NCBI GenBank assembly: GCA_019348575.1
Contig: JAHWJE010000018.1
Span: 1-10,813, forward strand
Direction: 5' to 3'
Source: Actinomycetota bacterium
GTDB taxonomy: Bacteria; Actinomycetota; Thermoleophilia; Solirubrobacterales; Solirubrobacteraceae
DNA: 10,813 nucleotides
Position 1 is the first letter of the stretch; every line of letters begins with the position of its first letter. Positions 1 to 6,684 of this stretch are shown in pieces. The notes beneath the pieces are model-generated. The model made no database searches and was not told the origin of the DNA. It worked only from the letters and a program-made list of their open reading frames with translations. Position numbers and translations under genes: made by a program.

Positions 1-210
1 GCCCTGCCTCAGTTCGGCTTCCTGGCGGAGCACCTCGTCGGTTAGGTCCCGCAGCCTGTTGGTCGTCGGGTCGGGTGCCACTGGCAGCTTGCTGCCAGTG
101 CCGGCGTTCTCCGGCGCGGGAGCGTCGGCACGGGCGGGCAAGCCGCCCGTGGCACCCTCGCGGCGCACCGACTTTGCATGACGCAGCTTCCTGGCGGCCG
201 TGCGCTTCAA
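1..210 (-). CDS. Possible partial hypothetical gene running off the left edge
   Basis: A minus-strand frame is open for all 70 codons from a TTG at 210-208 to base 1. The TTG overlaps the TGA that ends the beta-propeller fragment (TTGA), and a GGAGGGA Shine-Dalgarno sequence lies 5-6 bases upstream, so translational coupling is possible. About 83% of codons end in G or C, compatible with coding. The product would start with a basic stretch (MKRTAARKLRHAKS), pass through an Ala/Pro/Gly-rich linker, and end at the edge in a charged, helix-like stretch (DLTDEVLRQEAELRQ). I recognise no family. Two palindromic repeats lie inside the frame, which weakens the coding case; the stretch could equally be intergenic DNA that happens to be open. 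Confidence 0.25.
   Translation of the reverse strand, partial: MKRTAARKLRHAKSVRREGATGGLPARADAPAPENAGTGSKLPVAPDPTTNRLRDLTDEVLRQEAELRQG
73..106 (+). repeat. Palindromic REP-like repeat, copy A
   Basis: Ten-base perfect arms CACTGGCAGC (79-88) and GCTGCCAGTG (91-100) flank a TT loop. The left flank GGGTGC and right flank CCGGCG are shared with copy B on the opposite strand. About 29 of 35 aligned positions match copy B, and the stem differences are compensatory. It has no T-run, so it is not a classical terminator. Confidence 0.6.
123..157 (-). repeat. Palindromic REP-like repeat, copy B (inverted relative to A)
   Basis: Read on the minus strand it begins GGGTGCCACGGGCGGCTTG and closes with CCGCCCGTG then CCGACG. 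The arms are 9 bp (129-137 with 143-151) around a 5-base loop. Compared with copy A, stem position 4 changes T-A to G-C and position 8 changes A-T to G-C, so pairing is kept. The two hairpin centres are about 50 bases apart in inverted orientation, an arrangement like paired REP elements. Confidence 0.6.
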
Positions 211-704
211 GCCCGTCCCTCCGGCCCGTCGTCGCTGACGAGAGTGTACCAGCCCTTGCCGTCCGGCCGGACGACACCGGAGCCGTTGTCCTGCAGGCCG
301 TAGGTGACCGTCCCGTCCTTGGCGGCCGACGCGTCGTACGGCAGCAGGGTGTTGGCGTTGTAGCCGGCCTGGTTGCCGCGGCCCCAGTTCTTGTTGAGCT
401 GGCCGCCCTTGGCGACCGTCTGGGTGTAGGTGCCGCCGTCGTTGCCGATGACGAGCGTCACGCCGCCGTCGTCCTGCGGGACCCAGATGCCGGACTGCTG
501 ATCGGGGTGCGTCGTGAGCAGACCCGACCTCGTCTGCTGGGTGGCGCAGACCGGCAGCGGGTTGTCGAGGAACGCGCACGTGTCGTCGGCGAAGTACGGG
601 CCGATGACGCGGAAGGACGCCGGGTTCACCGACTCCCGAGGACCGTCCTGCGCCTGACCCGACAGCCGGGACTCCCAAACCTCCTCGAGGCCGAAGACCA
701 GTCG
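207..704 (-). pseudogene. BNR/VPS10 (sortilin-like) beta-propeller protein, 5'-truncated fragment
   Basis: About 165 residues are readable, from TRLVFGLEEVWES down to a TGA at 209-207. Blade hallmarks are visible: THPDQQ (the HxDQ motif of exported BNR propellers), LVIGNDGGTY, and TVTYGLQDNGSGV. Such proteins are normally large secreted propellers of many hundred residues, related to sialidase/VPS10-repeat glycosyl-hydrolase-like proteins, so this is an internal piece. Upstream of ~705 the frame stays open only as antisense of the neighbouring dehydrogenase gene, so the true 5' part, including any signal peptide, is missing. After WYTLVSDDG the expected continuation of the blade is not seen, and the frame stops five residues later, suggesting a second break or an early stop. 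The substrate cannot be told. Confidence 0.6.
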
Positions 705-708
705 CGTC

Positions 709-1743
709 GGGACGCCGCTCGCGGTCGAGGTCGGGGCCGGAGCGGTCGCCGGTCTTGCCTCGCTGCTGGCCGACCAGAGGATCTCCAGCGGCGGCCACGT
801 CGCGGTTGCCGTCGGCCCCGGGCAGGGCGAGCGAATCGCGGCGACCCTCCGGGCAGAGCTGTCCAACGCCGAGATCTGCAACGTCGAGGGAGGCAGCCTC
901 GAAGCTGCGACGGCGCTGGCGAGCCGGCTGCGCGGCGGCTTCTACGACGCACTGGTCGGCATCGGCGGAGGGCGAACGCTCGACGTCGCCAAGCACGCGG
1001 CCAGCGCGAGCGCGCTGCCCATGGTCGCCGTCGCCACGAACCTCGCGCACGACGGCATAGCCTCGCCGGTGTCGTCCCTCAAGCACGGGGGACACAAGGC
1101 CTCCTACGGCGTGCAGATGCCGATCGCCGTGGTCGTCGACCTCGACTACGTGCGCGCGAGCCCGCCGGCGATGCGCCGCTCGGGGATCGGCGACGTCCTC
1201 AGCAACCTGTCGGCGATCGCGGACTGGGAGCTCGCCGAACAGCAGCGCGGCGAGAGCGTCGACGGTCTCGCGGTGGCGTTCGCGCGCACTGCCGCCGCCG
1301 CCGTGATCAACCGCAGCGGCGGGATCGACGACGAGGCCTTCCTGACGACGCTCGCCGAAGCGCTCGTCCTTTCGGGGCTCGCGATGGCGACGGCCGGCAG
1401 CAGCCGGCCGTGCAGCGGCGCCGAGCACGAGATCGTGCACGCCGTCGACCACCTGTTCCCGGAGACCGCCAACCACGGCGAGCTGGTCAGCGTCGCCAGC
1501 CTCTTCGCCTGCTTCTTGCGCGGCGACGCCGAGCTCGCGCACGACATCGGCAGCTGCCTTGCCCGACACGGCCTGCCACGCACGCCGGCCCAGGTGGGCC
1601 TGTCCGAAGAGCAGTTCGCGCAGGCCGTCGTGCACGCGCCCGCCACCCGTCCCGACCGCTACACCGTGCTCGAGCACCTGGGCCTCGACGAGAAGCAGGT
1701 GAGAACCTCCATCCGTGCATACGTCGATGCCTTCGATCGGTGA
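709..1743 (+). CDS. sn-glycerol-1-phosphate dehydrogenase-like protein, start codon missing
   Basis: Reduces dihydroxyacetone phosphate to sn-glycerol-1-phosphate with NAD(P)H in the cytoplasm (EgsA/AraM branch of the iron-containing alcohol dehydrogenase fold). Counting residue 1 at base 709, the dinucleotide-binding GGGRTLD is at 86-92, the family signature TNLAHDGIASP at 110-120, and the likely metal ligands are D162 (GIGDVLSN), H240 (AEHEIVH) and H256 (NHGE). The H-to-H spacing of 16 matches AraM, as I remember it. About 344 residues are present against a usual ~350. The frame is open back to 658 (stop at 655-657), but no ATG, GTG or TTG occurs before 1021, which lies past the nucleotide-binding motif. 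Homology-like sequence begins near 712 (TPLAVEVGAGAV). The gene therefore lost its first ~10 codons at the breakpoint. Its 3' end overlaps the next gene. Confidence 0.85.
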   Translation, partial: GTPLAVEVGAGAVAGLASLLADQRISSGGHVAVAVGPGQGERIAATLRAELSNAEICNVEGGSLEAATALASRLRGGFYDALVGIGGGRTLDVAKHAASASALPMVAVATNLAHDGIASPVSSLKHGGHKASYGVQMPIAVVVDLDYVRASPPAMRRSGIGDVLSNLSAIADWELAEQQRGESVDGLAVAFARTAAAAVINRSGGIDDEAFLTTLAEALVLSGLAMATAGSSRPCSGAEHEIVHAVDHLFPETANHGELVSVASLFACFLRGDAELAHDIGSCLARHGLPRTPAQVGLSEEQFAQAVVHAPATRPDRYTVLEHLGLDEKQVRTSIRAYVDAFDR

Positions 1744-2497
1744 GCTGCGCGCGGCGACGCAGCCGGCGGCGCTGTTCGAGCGCAACAGCGGCGAGCACTG
1801 GGCCGGGCGGCTGTACATGCGCCGGCTCTCGCCGTACCTGACGCGCGCGCTTCTGCGGACGTCGCTGACGCCGAACAGCGTCACCTGGCTGATGATCGCC
1901 AGCGGCCTGCTCGCCGCGCTCCTGCTCACGCTCCCCGGCGTCGCGCCCGCCGTTGCGGCGGTCGTGCTGATCCAGCTGCAGCTCCTGCTGGACTGCTCCG
2001 ACGGCGAGCTGGCGCGCTGGCAGGGGAAGCTGTCCGCGGCGGGCGTCTACCTCGACCGTCTCGGGCACTACCTGACCGAGGCGGCGCTGCCGATCGCGCT
2101 CGGGATACGCGCAGACGGCGGCTGGGACTCGATCGGCGGCTGGACGACGCTGGGGCTGCTGATCGCGGTCCTCGTCCTGCTCATCAAGTCGGAGACGGTA
2201 CTCGTGCACGTGGCGCGCGCCGAATCGGGAAAACCCGTCGTCGAAGACGCCGAGGAGGTCGCAGCCCCTCGTGGTGGCGCGCTGCGCCGCGTTCGCCGCG
2301 TCGCCGGGTTCTTGCCCTTCTTCCGTGCGTTCGTCGCGATGGAGGCGACGCTGCTCGCCCTCGCCGCCGCCACGCTCGACGCCGTCGCGGGCGACCTCAG
2401 CGCGACGCGCGCGCTCGTGCTCGCGCTGGTCCCCCTCGCCGCGATCACGGCAGCCGGCCACCTGCTGGCGATCCTCGCGTCCAGCCGACTGCGTTGA
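1727..2497 (+). CDS. CDP-alcohol phosphatidyltransferase family membrane protein
   Basis: Predicted to transfer an alcohol phosphate from CDP-alcohol, or to a polyol or lipid acceptor, at the membrane, releasing CMP. With M1 at 1727, the family motif runs D89-CS-D92-G93-EL-A96-R97-x8-G106-x3-D110-x3-H114. The fourth position, normally aspartate and the proposed catalytic base, is histidine. Membrane segments appear around 51-70, 73-88, 142-160 and 205-250; the region between the last two is charged. The 256-residue length fits the family. ATG 1727 is preferred because it gives MPSIGELRAATQP; an in-frame GTG at 1715 is possible. The start lies inside the dehydrogenase gene (17-base overlap), so the two are probably coupled and the substrate likely derives from glycerol-1-phosphate. 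The actual acceptor is unknown. Confidence 0.85.
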   Translation: MPSIGELRAATQPAALFERNSGEHWAGRLYMRRLSPYLTRALLRTSLTPNSVTWLMIASGLLAALLLTLPGVAPAVAAVVLIQLQLLLDCSDGELARWQGKLSAAGVYLDRLGHYLTEAALPIALGIRADGGWDSIGGWTTLGLLIAVLVLLIKSETVLVHVARAESGKPVVEDAEEVAAPRGGALRRVRRVAGFLPFFRAFVAMEATLLALAAATLDAVAGDLSATRALVLALVPLAAITAAGHLLAILASSRLR

Positions 2498-2501
2498 TCC
2501 G

Positions 2502-3365
2502 TTGACGCCCACGTACGGCTGCATCGTGCTGACGCAGGGCCGGCGGCCCGACGACCTGCGCCGCGCGACGCAGTCGCTGCTGTCCCAGCAGGGCGTCGCC
2601 GTCGACATCGTCGTGGTCGGCAACGGCTGGGAGCCGACCGACCTGCCGGCCGGGGTCCGAGCGCTCGCGCTGCCGGCCAACGTCGGCATTCCCGCCGGCC
2701 GAAACGCCGGCGTGCCGCACGTGCGCGGCGACCTGCTCTTCTTCCTCGACGACGACGCCAGCCTGCTCGAACGCGACGCGTTGCAGCGCGTCGCGCGCAA
2801 GTTCGCCGAGGACCCGCGGCTCGGCCTGCTCCAGCTGCGCGTGGCGCCGCAGTCGGGCGGGCGTCCGCTGCGCAACTGGGTCCCGCGGCTGCGCGTGGGC
2901 GACCGCGGGCGCAGCAGCGACATCACCGCGGTCTGGGAGGGGGCCGTCGCCGTGCCGCGACGGGTCTTCGAGGAGGTCGGGAGATGGCCGGGGCACTTCC
3001 GCTTCGTGCACGAGGGCATCGACCTCGCCTGGCGCGTGATGAACGCCGGCTACCGCGTCCGCTACGCGGGCGACGTCATCGCGCTGCATCCGACGCACCG
3101 GCCCGGCCGGCACTCCTACTCGCCGTACTTCAGCGCGCGAAACCGCGTCTGGCTGGCGCGGCGTCACCTGCCGCTTCCGCTCGCGGCCGTCTACGTGCTC
3201 GCGTTCGCCGTTCGCACGATCCCGGCCCTGCGGTCGGCCCACGCGGCCCGCCAGATCGCGCGCGGCTACCGCGACGGGATCCGTCAGCCCTGCGGCGAGC
3301 GGCGCACGCTGAGCGCGCGGACCGTGTGGCGGATGACGCGGGCGGGGCGGCCCCCCGTCCTGTAG
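2502..3365 (+). CDS. Family 2 glycosyltransferase (GT-A fold)
   Basis: A 287-residue inverting glycosyltransferase of the GT2 type. The N-terminal Rossmann-like part (YGCIVLTQGRRPDDLRRATQSLL) and NVGIPAGRNAG lead to the nucleotide-sugar and metal-binding DDD at 83-85 (LLFFLDDDAS). The acceptor half contains AVWEGAVAVPRRVFEEVG and an E171-G-I-D174 motif (HEGIDLAWR), resembling the ED-type catalytic region. A hydrophobic stretch near LPLAAVYVLAFAV could associate with the membrane. The start is a TTG four bases after the previous stop. There is no Shine-Dalgarno sequence, so reinitiation from the upstream gene is likely, and no later start would keep the N-terminal strand. It probably adds a sugar to the polymer or lipid exported by the transporter downstream. 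Donor and acceptor cannot be read from sequence. Confidence 0.85.
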   Translation: MTPTYGCIVLTQGRRPDDLRRATQSLLSQQGVAVDIVVVGNGWEPTDLPAGVRALALPANVGIPAGRNAGVPHVRGDLLFFLDDDASLLERDALQRVARKFAEDPRLGLLQLRVAPQSGGRPLRNWVPRLRVGDRGRSSDITAVWEGAVAVPRRVFEEVGRWPGHFRFVHEGIDLAWRVMNAGYRVRYAGDVIALHPTHRPGRHSYSPYFSARNRVWLARRHLPLPLAAVYVLAFAVRTIPALRSAHAARQIARGYRDGIRQPCGERRTLSARTVWRMTRAGRPPVL

Positions 3366-3375
3366 TGGGCCGTAG

Positions 3376-3399
3376 CGCCGGTTGCACCGCAACCCGGCG
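3376..3399 (+). terminator. Hairpin between glycosyltransferase and permease genes
   Basis: GCCGGTTGC (3377-3385), loop ACC, then GCAA-C-CCGGC (3389-3398) with one bulged C; C3376 can pair with G3399, giving about 10 pairs. It lies 10 bases after the glycosyltransferase stop. There is no T-run, so it may be a weak terminator or attenuator. Confidence 0.3.
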
Positions 3400-3415
3400 G
3401 CGCAGCCGCACCGAT

Positions 3416-3428
3416 TAGGCTGGTCGGG
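3416..3428 (+). promoter_or_regulatory. Candidate leaderless promoter -10 box (TAGGCT) for the permease gene
   Basis: TAGGCT (3416-3421) fits the actinobacterial TANNNT -10 pattern and ends 7 bases before ATG 3429, so transcription could start at or next to the A of the start codon. No Shine-Dalgarno sequence and no convincing -35 box are seen. A similar box precedes the gene starting at 7359. Confidence 0.4.
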
Positions 3429-4346
3429 ATGTCGTCGCAGAGCGAAAGACCGCAGGGCGGCGTCGCTGCGCCCGCGCGCGAGGACGGTTCGAGGCCGGGC
3501 AGGCGCGACGACGAGTTCACCGGCGAGCGCCACGTCTACGAGCCCCACCGGGTCGGCGTCCCCCCGATCCGCTCCTACGTGCGCGAGCTGTGGCGCCGGC
3601 GCGAGTTCGCCTTGGAGATGTCGCGCACCGCGCTGCGCGCGCAGCACTTCAACACGGTGTTCGGCCAGCTCTGGCTGGTCATCAACCCGCTGCTGCTCGC
3701 GCTCGTGTACTTCGTGCTCGTCGACATCCTGCAGCCCGGGCAGCGCGGAGCGCACTTCTTCGCGCATCTCATGGCCGGCCTCTTCGCGTACTACTTCGTG
3801 GCGGGGGCGGTGCGCGAAGGCGCGAAGTCGGTGGTGTCCGGCGGCCGCCTGATCCTCAACACCGCGTTCCCGCGCGCGCTGCTGCCGCTGTCCTCGGTAC
3901 AGACGGCGTTCATGCGCTTCATCCCGACGCTCGCCGTGTACGCCCCGGTGCACGTGCTGTCGGGCCTTCCGATCACCCCCACGCTGCTGTGGGCCGTACC
4001 CGTCATCGCGCTGCTCGCCGTCCTGGCATCGGGCGTGGCGATGCTCGTGGCCGCCGCCCAGGTCTACTTCCGCGACGTCTCGAGCTTCCTGCCCTACGTC
4101 CTGCGAATCTGGCTGTACGCCTCGCCGGTGCTCTACTACGCGAGCGAGGTCCCCGAGCGCTATCAGCCGATCCTCGACGTCAACCCGATCGCTCCGCTGC
4201 TCACCGCGCTCAGCGACGTCCTGAACCGGGGCGAGACCCCGGCGGCCGGGCTGCTCGGCCTGGGCCTCGTCTGGGCGGTCGGCATCTTCGTCGTCGGCGC
4301 GCTGTTCTTCATCTCCCGGGAGCGCGAGTTTGCCGTCCGCCTCTGA
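3429..4346 (+). CDS. ABC-2 type polysaccharide/polyol phosphate export permease (Wzm-like)
   Basis: Membrane subunit of a Wzm-Wzt type exporter that moves undecaprenyl- or lipid-linked glycans, or teichoic-acid-like polymers, across the cytoplasmic membrane. It has 305 residues: a polar N-terminus of ~45 residues, an amphipathic approach helix (IRSYVRELWRRREFALEMSRTALRA), then about six membrane segments near 83-101, 113-127, 163-178, 188-210, 221-240 and 272-294. The YFRDV motif at 213-217 and the NPIAPLL stretch at 252-258 are typical of the family. The start at ATG 3429 follows a TAGGCT box directly. The gene end overlaps the ATPase gene by 17 bases. The N-terminal extension is acidic and arginine-rich, probably cytoplasmic. 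Confidence 0.92.
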   Translation: MSSQSERPQGGVAAPAREDGSRPGRRDDEFTGERHVYEPHRVGVPPIRSYVRELWRRREFALEMSRTALRAQHFNTVFGQLWLVINPLLLALVYFVLVDILQPGQRGAHFFAHLMAGLFAYYFVAGAVREGAKSVVSGGRLILNTAFPRALLPLSSVQTAFMRFIPTLAVYAPVHVLSGLPITPTLLWAVPVIALLAVLASGVAMLVAAAQVYFRDVSSFLPYVLRIWLYASPVLYYASEVPERYQPILDVNPIAPLLTALSDVLNRGETPAAGLLGLGLVWAVGIFVVGALFFISREREFAVRL

Positions 4347-5112
4347 CGGTCACAGCATCAGCGTCGACCGGCTGTCGGTCACCTACCGCACCTCGTACGA
4401 GCGCGCTCCGACGATGCGAAGCTCGCTCATCCGGCTCGGCCGCCGCGAGCGGATGGTGCGCGAGATCGAGGCGCTCAAAGAGGTCTCCTTCGCGATCCGG
4501 CAGGGGACGGTCCTGGGCATCGTGGGGGCCAACGGCGCCGGCAAGTCGACGCTCGTGCGCACCCTCGCGGGGATCCTGCCTCCGACGGAGGGCCGGGTGG
4601 AGATCGTCGGGCGGGTCAGCACGCTGCTCGCGCTCGGCGTCGGGTTCAACAAGGAGCTCAGCGGACGGGAGAACGTCATCCTCGGCGGGCTGGCCGCCGG
4701 GCTGAGCCGCGCGCAGCTGCAGGCGAAGTACGACGAGATCGTCGAGTTCGCAGAGCTCGGGGAGTTCATGGACCTGCCGATGCGCACGTACTCCTCCGGA
4801 ATGTACGGGCGGCTGGCGTTCTCCGTCGCCGTCAACATGGACCCGGACATCCTGCTCATCGACGAGGCGCTGTCGGTCGGCGACGCGCGCTTTCGGCGCA
4901 AGTCGTTCGAGAAGATGCGCGAGCTGTGCGGGCAGGCGCGCACGATCGTGCTGGTCAGCCACGCGCTGGGCAGCATCCGCGAGCTGTGCGACGAGGCGAT
5001 CTGGATGCACAAGGGCCGGCTCGCCGGCTGGGACGAGCCCGACGAGGTGATCGGGGCCTACACGCGCTTCCTCGACGTCGGCGAGGACGCCGTCACGCTC
5101 GAGGACGTCTGA
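4330..5112 (+). CDS. ABC transporter ATPase, Wzt-like, short form
   Basis: ATP-hydrolysing partner of the permease. With 260 residues it shows Walker A GANGAGKST (66-74), the signature YSSGMYGRL (154-162), Walker B ILLIDEAL (174-181), D-loop SVGD and H-loop H211 (VLVSHALG). The ~50-residue lead-in (TSYERAPTMRSSLIRLGRRERM) is typical of polysaccharide and teichoic acid exporters. It lacks the C-terminal carbohydrate-binding domain of long Wzt proteins such as those for O9a antigen, so cap-recognition control of chain length by such a domain is not expected. The start is TTG 4330, with GGGAG 7 bases upstream, inside the permease gene. Its 3' end overlaps the convergent membrane-protein gene by 20 bases. 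Confidence 0.93.
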   Translation: MPSASDGHSISVDRLSVTYRTSYERAPTMRSSLIRLGRRERMVREIEALKEVSFAIRQGTVLGIVGANGAGKSTLVRTLAGILPPTEGRVEIVGRVSTLLALGVGFNKELSGRENVILGGLAAGLSRAQLQAKYDEIVEFAELGEFMDLPMRTYSSGMYGRLAFSVAVNMDPDILLIDEALSVGDARFRRKSFEKMRELCGQARTIVLVSHALGSIRELCDEAIWMHKGRLAGWDEPDEVIGAYTRFLDVGEDAVTLEDV

Positions 5113-6577
5113 TGCAGCGCGGCGCCGCGTCGACGCGCCAGGAGCCGTTGGAGTAGAGCGGGCGGTACGTCTCCGGGGCCGCCGCGAGCGGGAAGTTCTC
5201 GCGGTAGATGCGGGTGGTCAGCGGGACCTTGCGCGGCGCCAGGAACAGCCCTGCCGGGGCGCTCGCGCCGTCCTCCACCGTCCCGACGGACCCGGGACGG
5301 GCGTCGAGCCAGTAGCGAACGTGCGGCACCGGCCGGTGGTCGGCCGCCGTCAGCGCGCCGCAGCGCGCGAACGCTCGCCGCACGACCGGCGACTCCCCGA
5401 CGAGCCGCAGGTCGGCGTGCAGCGCCGCGTCGGCGTCGATTCGCCGCTCGAGCCCCTGCAGCATCGTCAGGTGGCGGGGCAGGAAGGCGACCGACAGCCC
5501 CAGCGCGAGCATGCCGAGCACCAGCCAGGCGCGGCGCGACGCGCCGGGCGCCAGCAGCCGCCAGCCGAACACGGCCAGCCCGTAGAAGAGCGCGAGCAGC
5601 ACCGCCGGCGTGCGCACGTAGCGGCCGATCAGCGGCAGCCCGAACAGCGGCCCGATCGCAAAGACCGCGGTCATCGCCACGATCACGGCGACGGGGAGCG
5701 CCGATCGCCGGCGCCGGTACAGCCACGCGAAGACGAGCCCGAGCGGCACGCCGAGGACGAGCGGTTCGCGCAGCGTGAACGCGAAGTACTGGGCGGTCCA
5801 GTAGGGCACCTGCTCCGGGTGGCGCCGGCGGCCGGCCTCCTCGGCGAGGGCCGCCGTGCCGTGCAGGGAGTGCAGCAGGTCGCCCGTCACGAGCCAGTCC
5901 GTCGCGGCCCACAGCGCGGGTGCGCTCGCCGCGATCGCGGCGAGCGCCGCGCGGCTGCGCGGCGACGCGGCCGGCCACAGGTACAGCAGGTAGAGCCCCG
6001 ACAGGACCCAGGCTTCGGGGCGCAGCAGGCCCGCCAGGGCGAGCACGGCGAGCACGGCCGCGCCGCGACGCGGGCGGCGCGCCTCGAGCAGCACGGCGGT
6101 CACGACGAGCGCCGCGAACGGCACGTCCTGGTAGGCGAGCAGCGCGTCGCGCTGCAGCGCCGGGCGCGTGAGCACGACGAGCGCGGCGAGCGCGCCGACC
6201 GGCGCCGAGTACAGCTGCGCGCCGAGGCGGTACACGAGCCAGCCGAGCGCGCCGAAGCTCAGCAGCACGAGCGCGATGATCAGCTGGTCGGCGGCGTGCC
6301 CGAACGGGAGGGCGAGCGAGCTGAGCGCGGTCGAGAGCGGGTGGGGGGTCGGGGCGTAGGGGTGCGTGTAGTCGGGCCGGAACCCGTGCCAGAGGTCGCT
6401 TGCCCACAGCAGCGCGTAGCGCGCGTCGTAGTTGAGGTGCGAAGGCGCGTAGAGCAGTCGCAGGACCGCGGCCACGCCGACTATCGCGGCGGCCGCGGGC
6501 AGTCCGCGGCGCAGCGCCGTGCGCGTCTTGCGGACGAGCGTGACCGGCGCCGCCCTGGGGGGCGAGACGGTGGCCAT
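5093..6577 (-). CDS. Polytopic membrane protein, GT-C-type glycosyltransferase-like
   Basis: A 494-residue protein with about ten or more hydrophobic segments, beginning near 26-43, followed by a ~115-residue soluble C-terminal part. The first loop contains an Asp in LNYDARYALLWASDLWHG (D51) and THPYAPTPHPL, the layout seen in GT-C enzymes of the PMT/ArnT and DUF2029-like groups, which use polyprenyl-phosphate sugars outside the membrane. This assignment rests on topology and loop style, not a decisive motif. Start is ATG 6577; a TATCGT -10-like box lies 10 bases upstream and no Shine-Dalgarno sequence is seen. It converges on the exporter operon, so it may add sugars to the exported glycan, though a separate role is possible. 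Confidence 0.7.
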   Translation of the reverse strand: MATVSPPRAAPVTLVRKTRTALRRGLPAAAAIVGVAAVLRLLYAPSHLNYDARYALLWASDLWHGFRPDYTHPYAPTPHPLSTALSSLALPFGHAADQLIIALVLLSFGALGWLVYRLGAQLYSAPVGALAALVVLTRPALQRDALLAYQDVPFAALVVTAVLLEARRPRRGAAVLAVLALAGLLRPEAWVLSGLYLLYLWPAASPRSRAALAAIAASAPALWAATDWLVTGDLLHSLHGTAALAEEAGRRRHPEQVPYWTAQYFAFTLREPLVLGVPLGLVFAWLYRRRRSALPVAVIVAMTAVFAIGPLFGLPLIGRYVRTPAVLLALFYGLAVFGWRLLAPGASRRAWLVLGMLALGLSVAFLPRHLTMLQGLERRIDADAALHADLRLVGESPVVRRAFARCGALTAADHRPVPHVRYWLDARPGSVGTVEDGASAPAGLFLAPRKVPLTTRIYRENFPLAAAPETYRPLYSNGSWRVDAAPRCIRRPRA

Positions 6578-6620
6578 CGGTCGGCGGACGATAGCGAGGA
6601 GGTGTGGGCGTGGTGGTCGG

Positions 6621-6679
6621 CGCCGGGCCGGTGCGGGGCCCGGTGCCGGACGACCGGCACGATCAGCGCATCACGCTGA
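6621..6679 (-). terminator. Cluster of three hairpins after the anchored hypothetical gene
   Basis: Three stems lie within 59 bases, just downstream (minus strand) of the stop at 6685. They are TCAGCG/CGCTGA (6663-6668 with 6674-6679), GTGCCGG/CCGGCAC (6643-6649 with 6654-6660, loop ACGA), and CCGGGCC/GGCCCGG (6623-6629 with 6637-6643, extendable by two pairs). The second and third share a base and would compete. No T-run follows, which is common for high-GC actinobacterial terminators. This is inferred from structure and position only. Confidence 0.4.
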
Positions 6680-6684
6680 CGTCC

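Noticed and set aside
705..881. Upstream part of the minus-strand propeller frame
   Set aside because: It is antisense to clear dehydrogenase coding sequence and shows no propeller motifs; it stays open only because of high GC.
75..1841. 588-codon plus-strand open frame
   Set aside because: It is an extended arginine-rich shadow frame over the propeller fragment and the dehydrogenase, with low-complexity composition; real family motifs lie in the other frames.
1487..3019. Long minus-strand frames opposite the phosphotransferase and glycosyltransferase genes (also 2445-3953)
   Set aside because: Composition is Arg/Ala/Gln/Glu low complexity with no motif, and the plus strand has well-supported genes.
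5321..6679. 452-codon plus-strand frame opposite the GT-C-like gene
   Set aside because: It is a Arg/Gln/Glu-rich antisense shadow; the minus strand encodes a coherent polytopic membrane protein.
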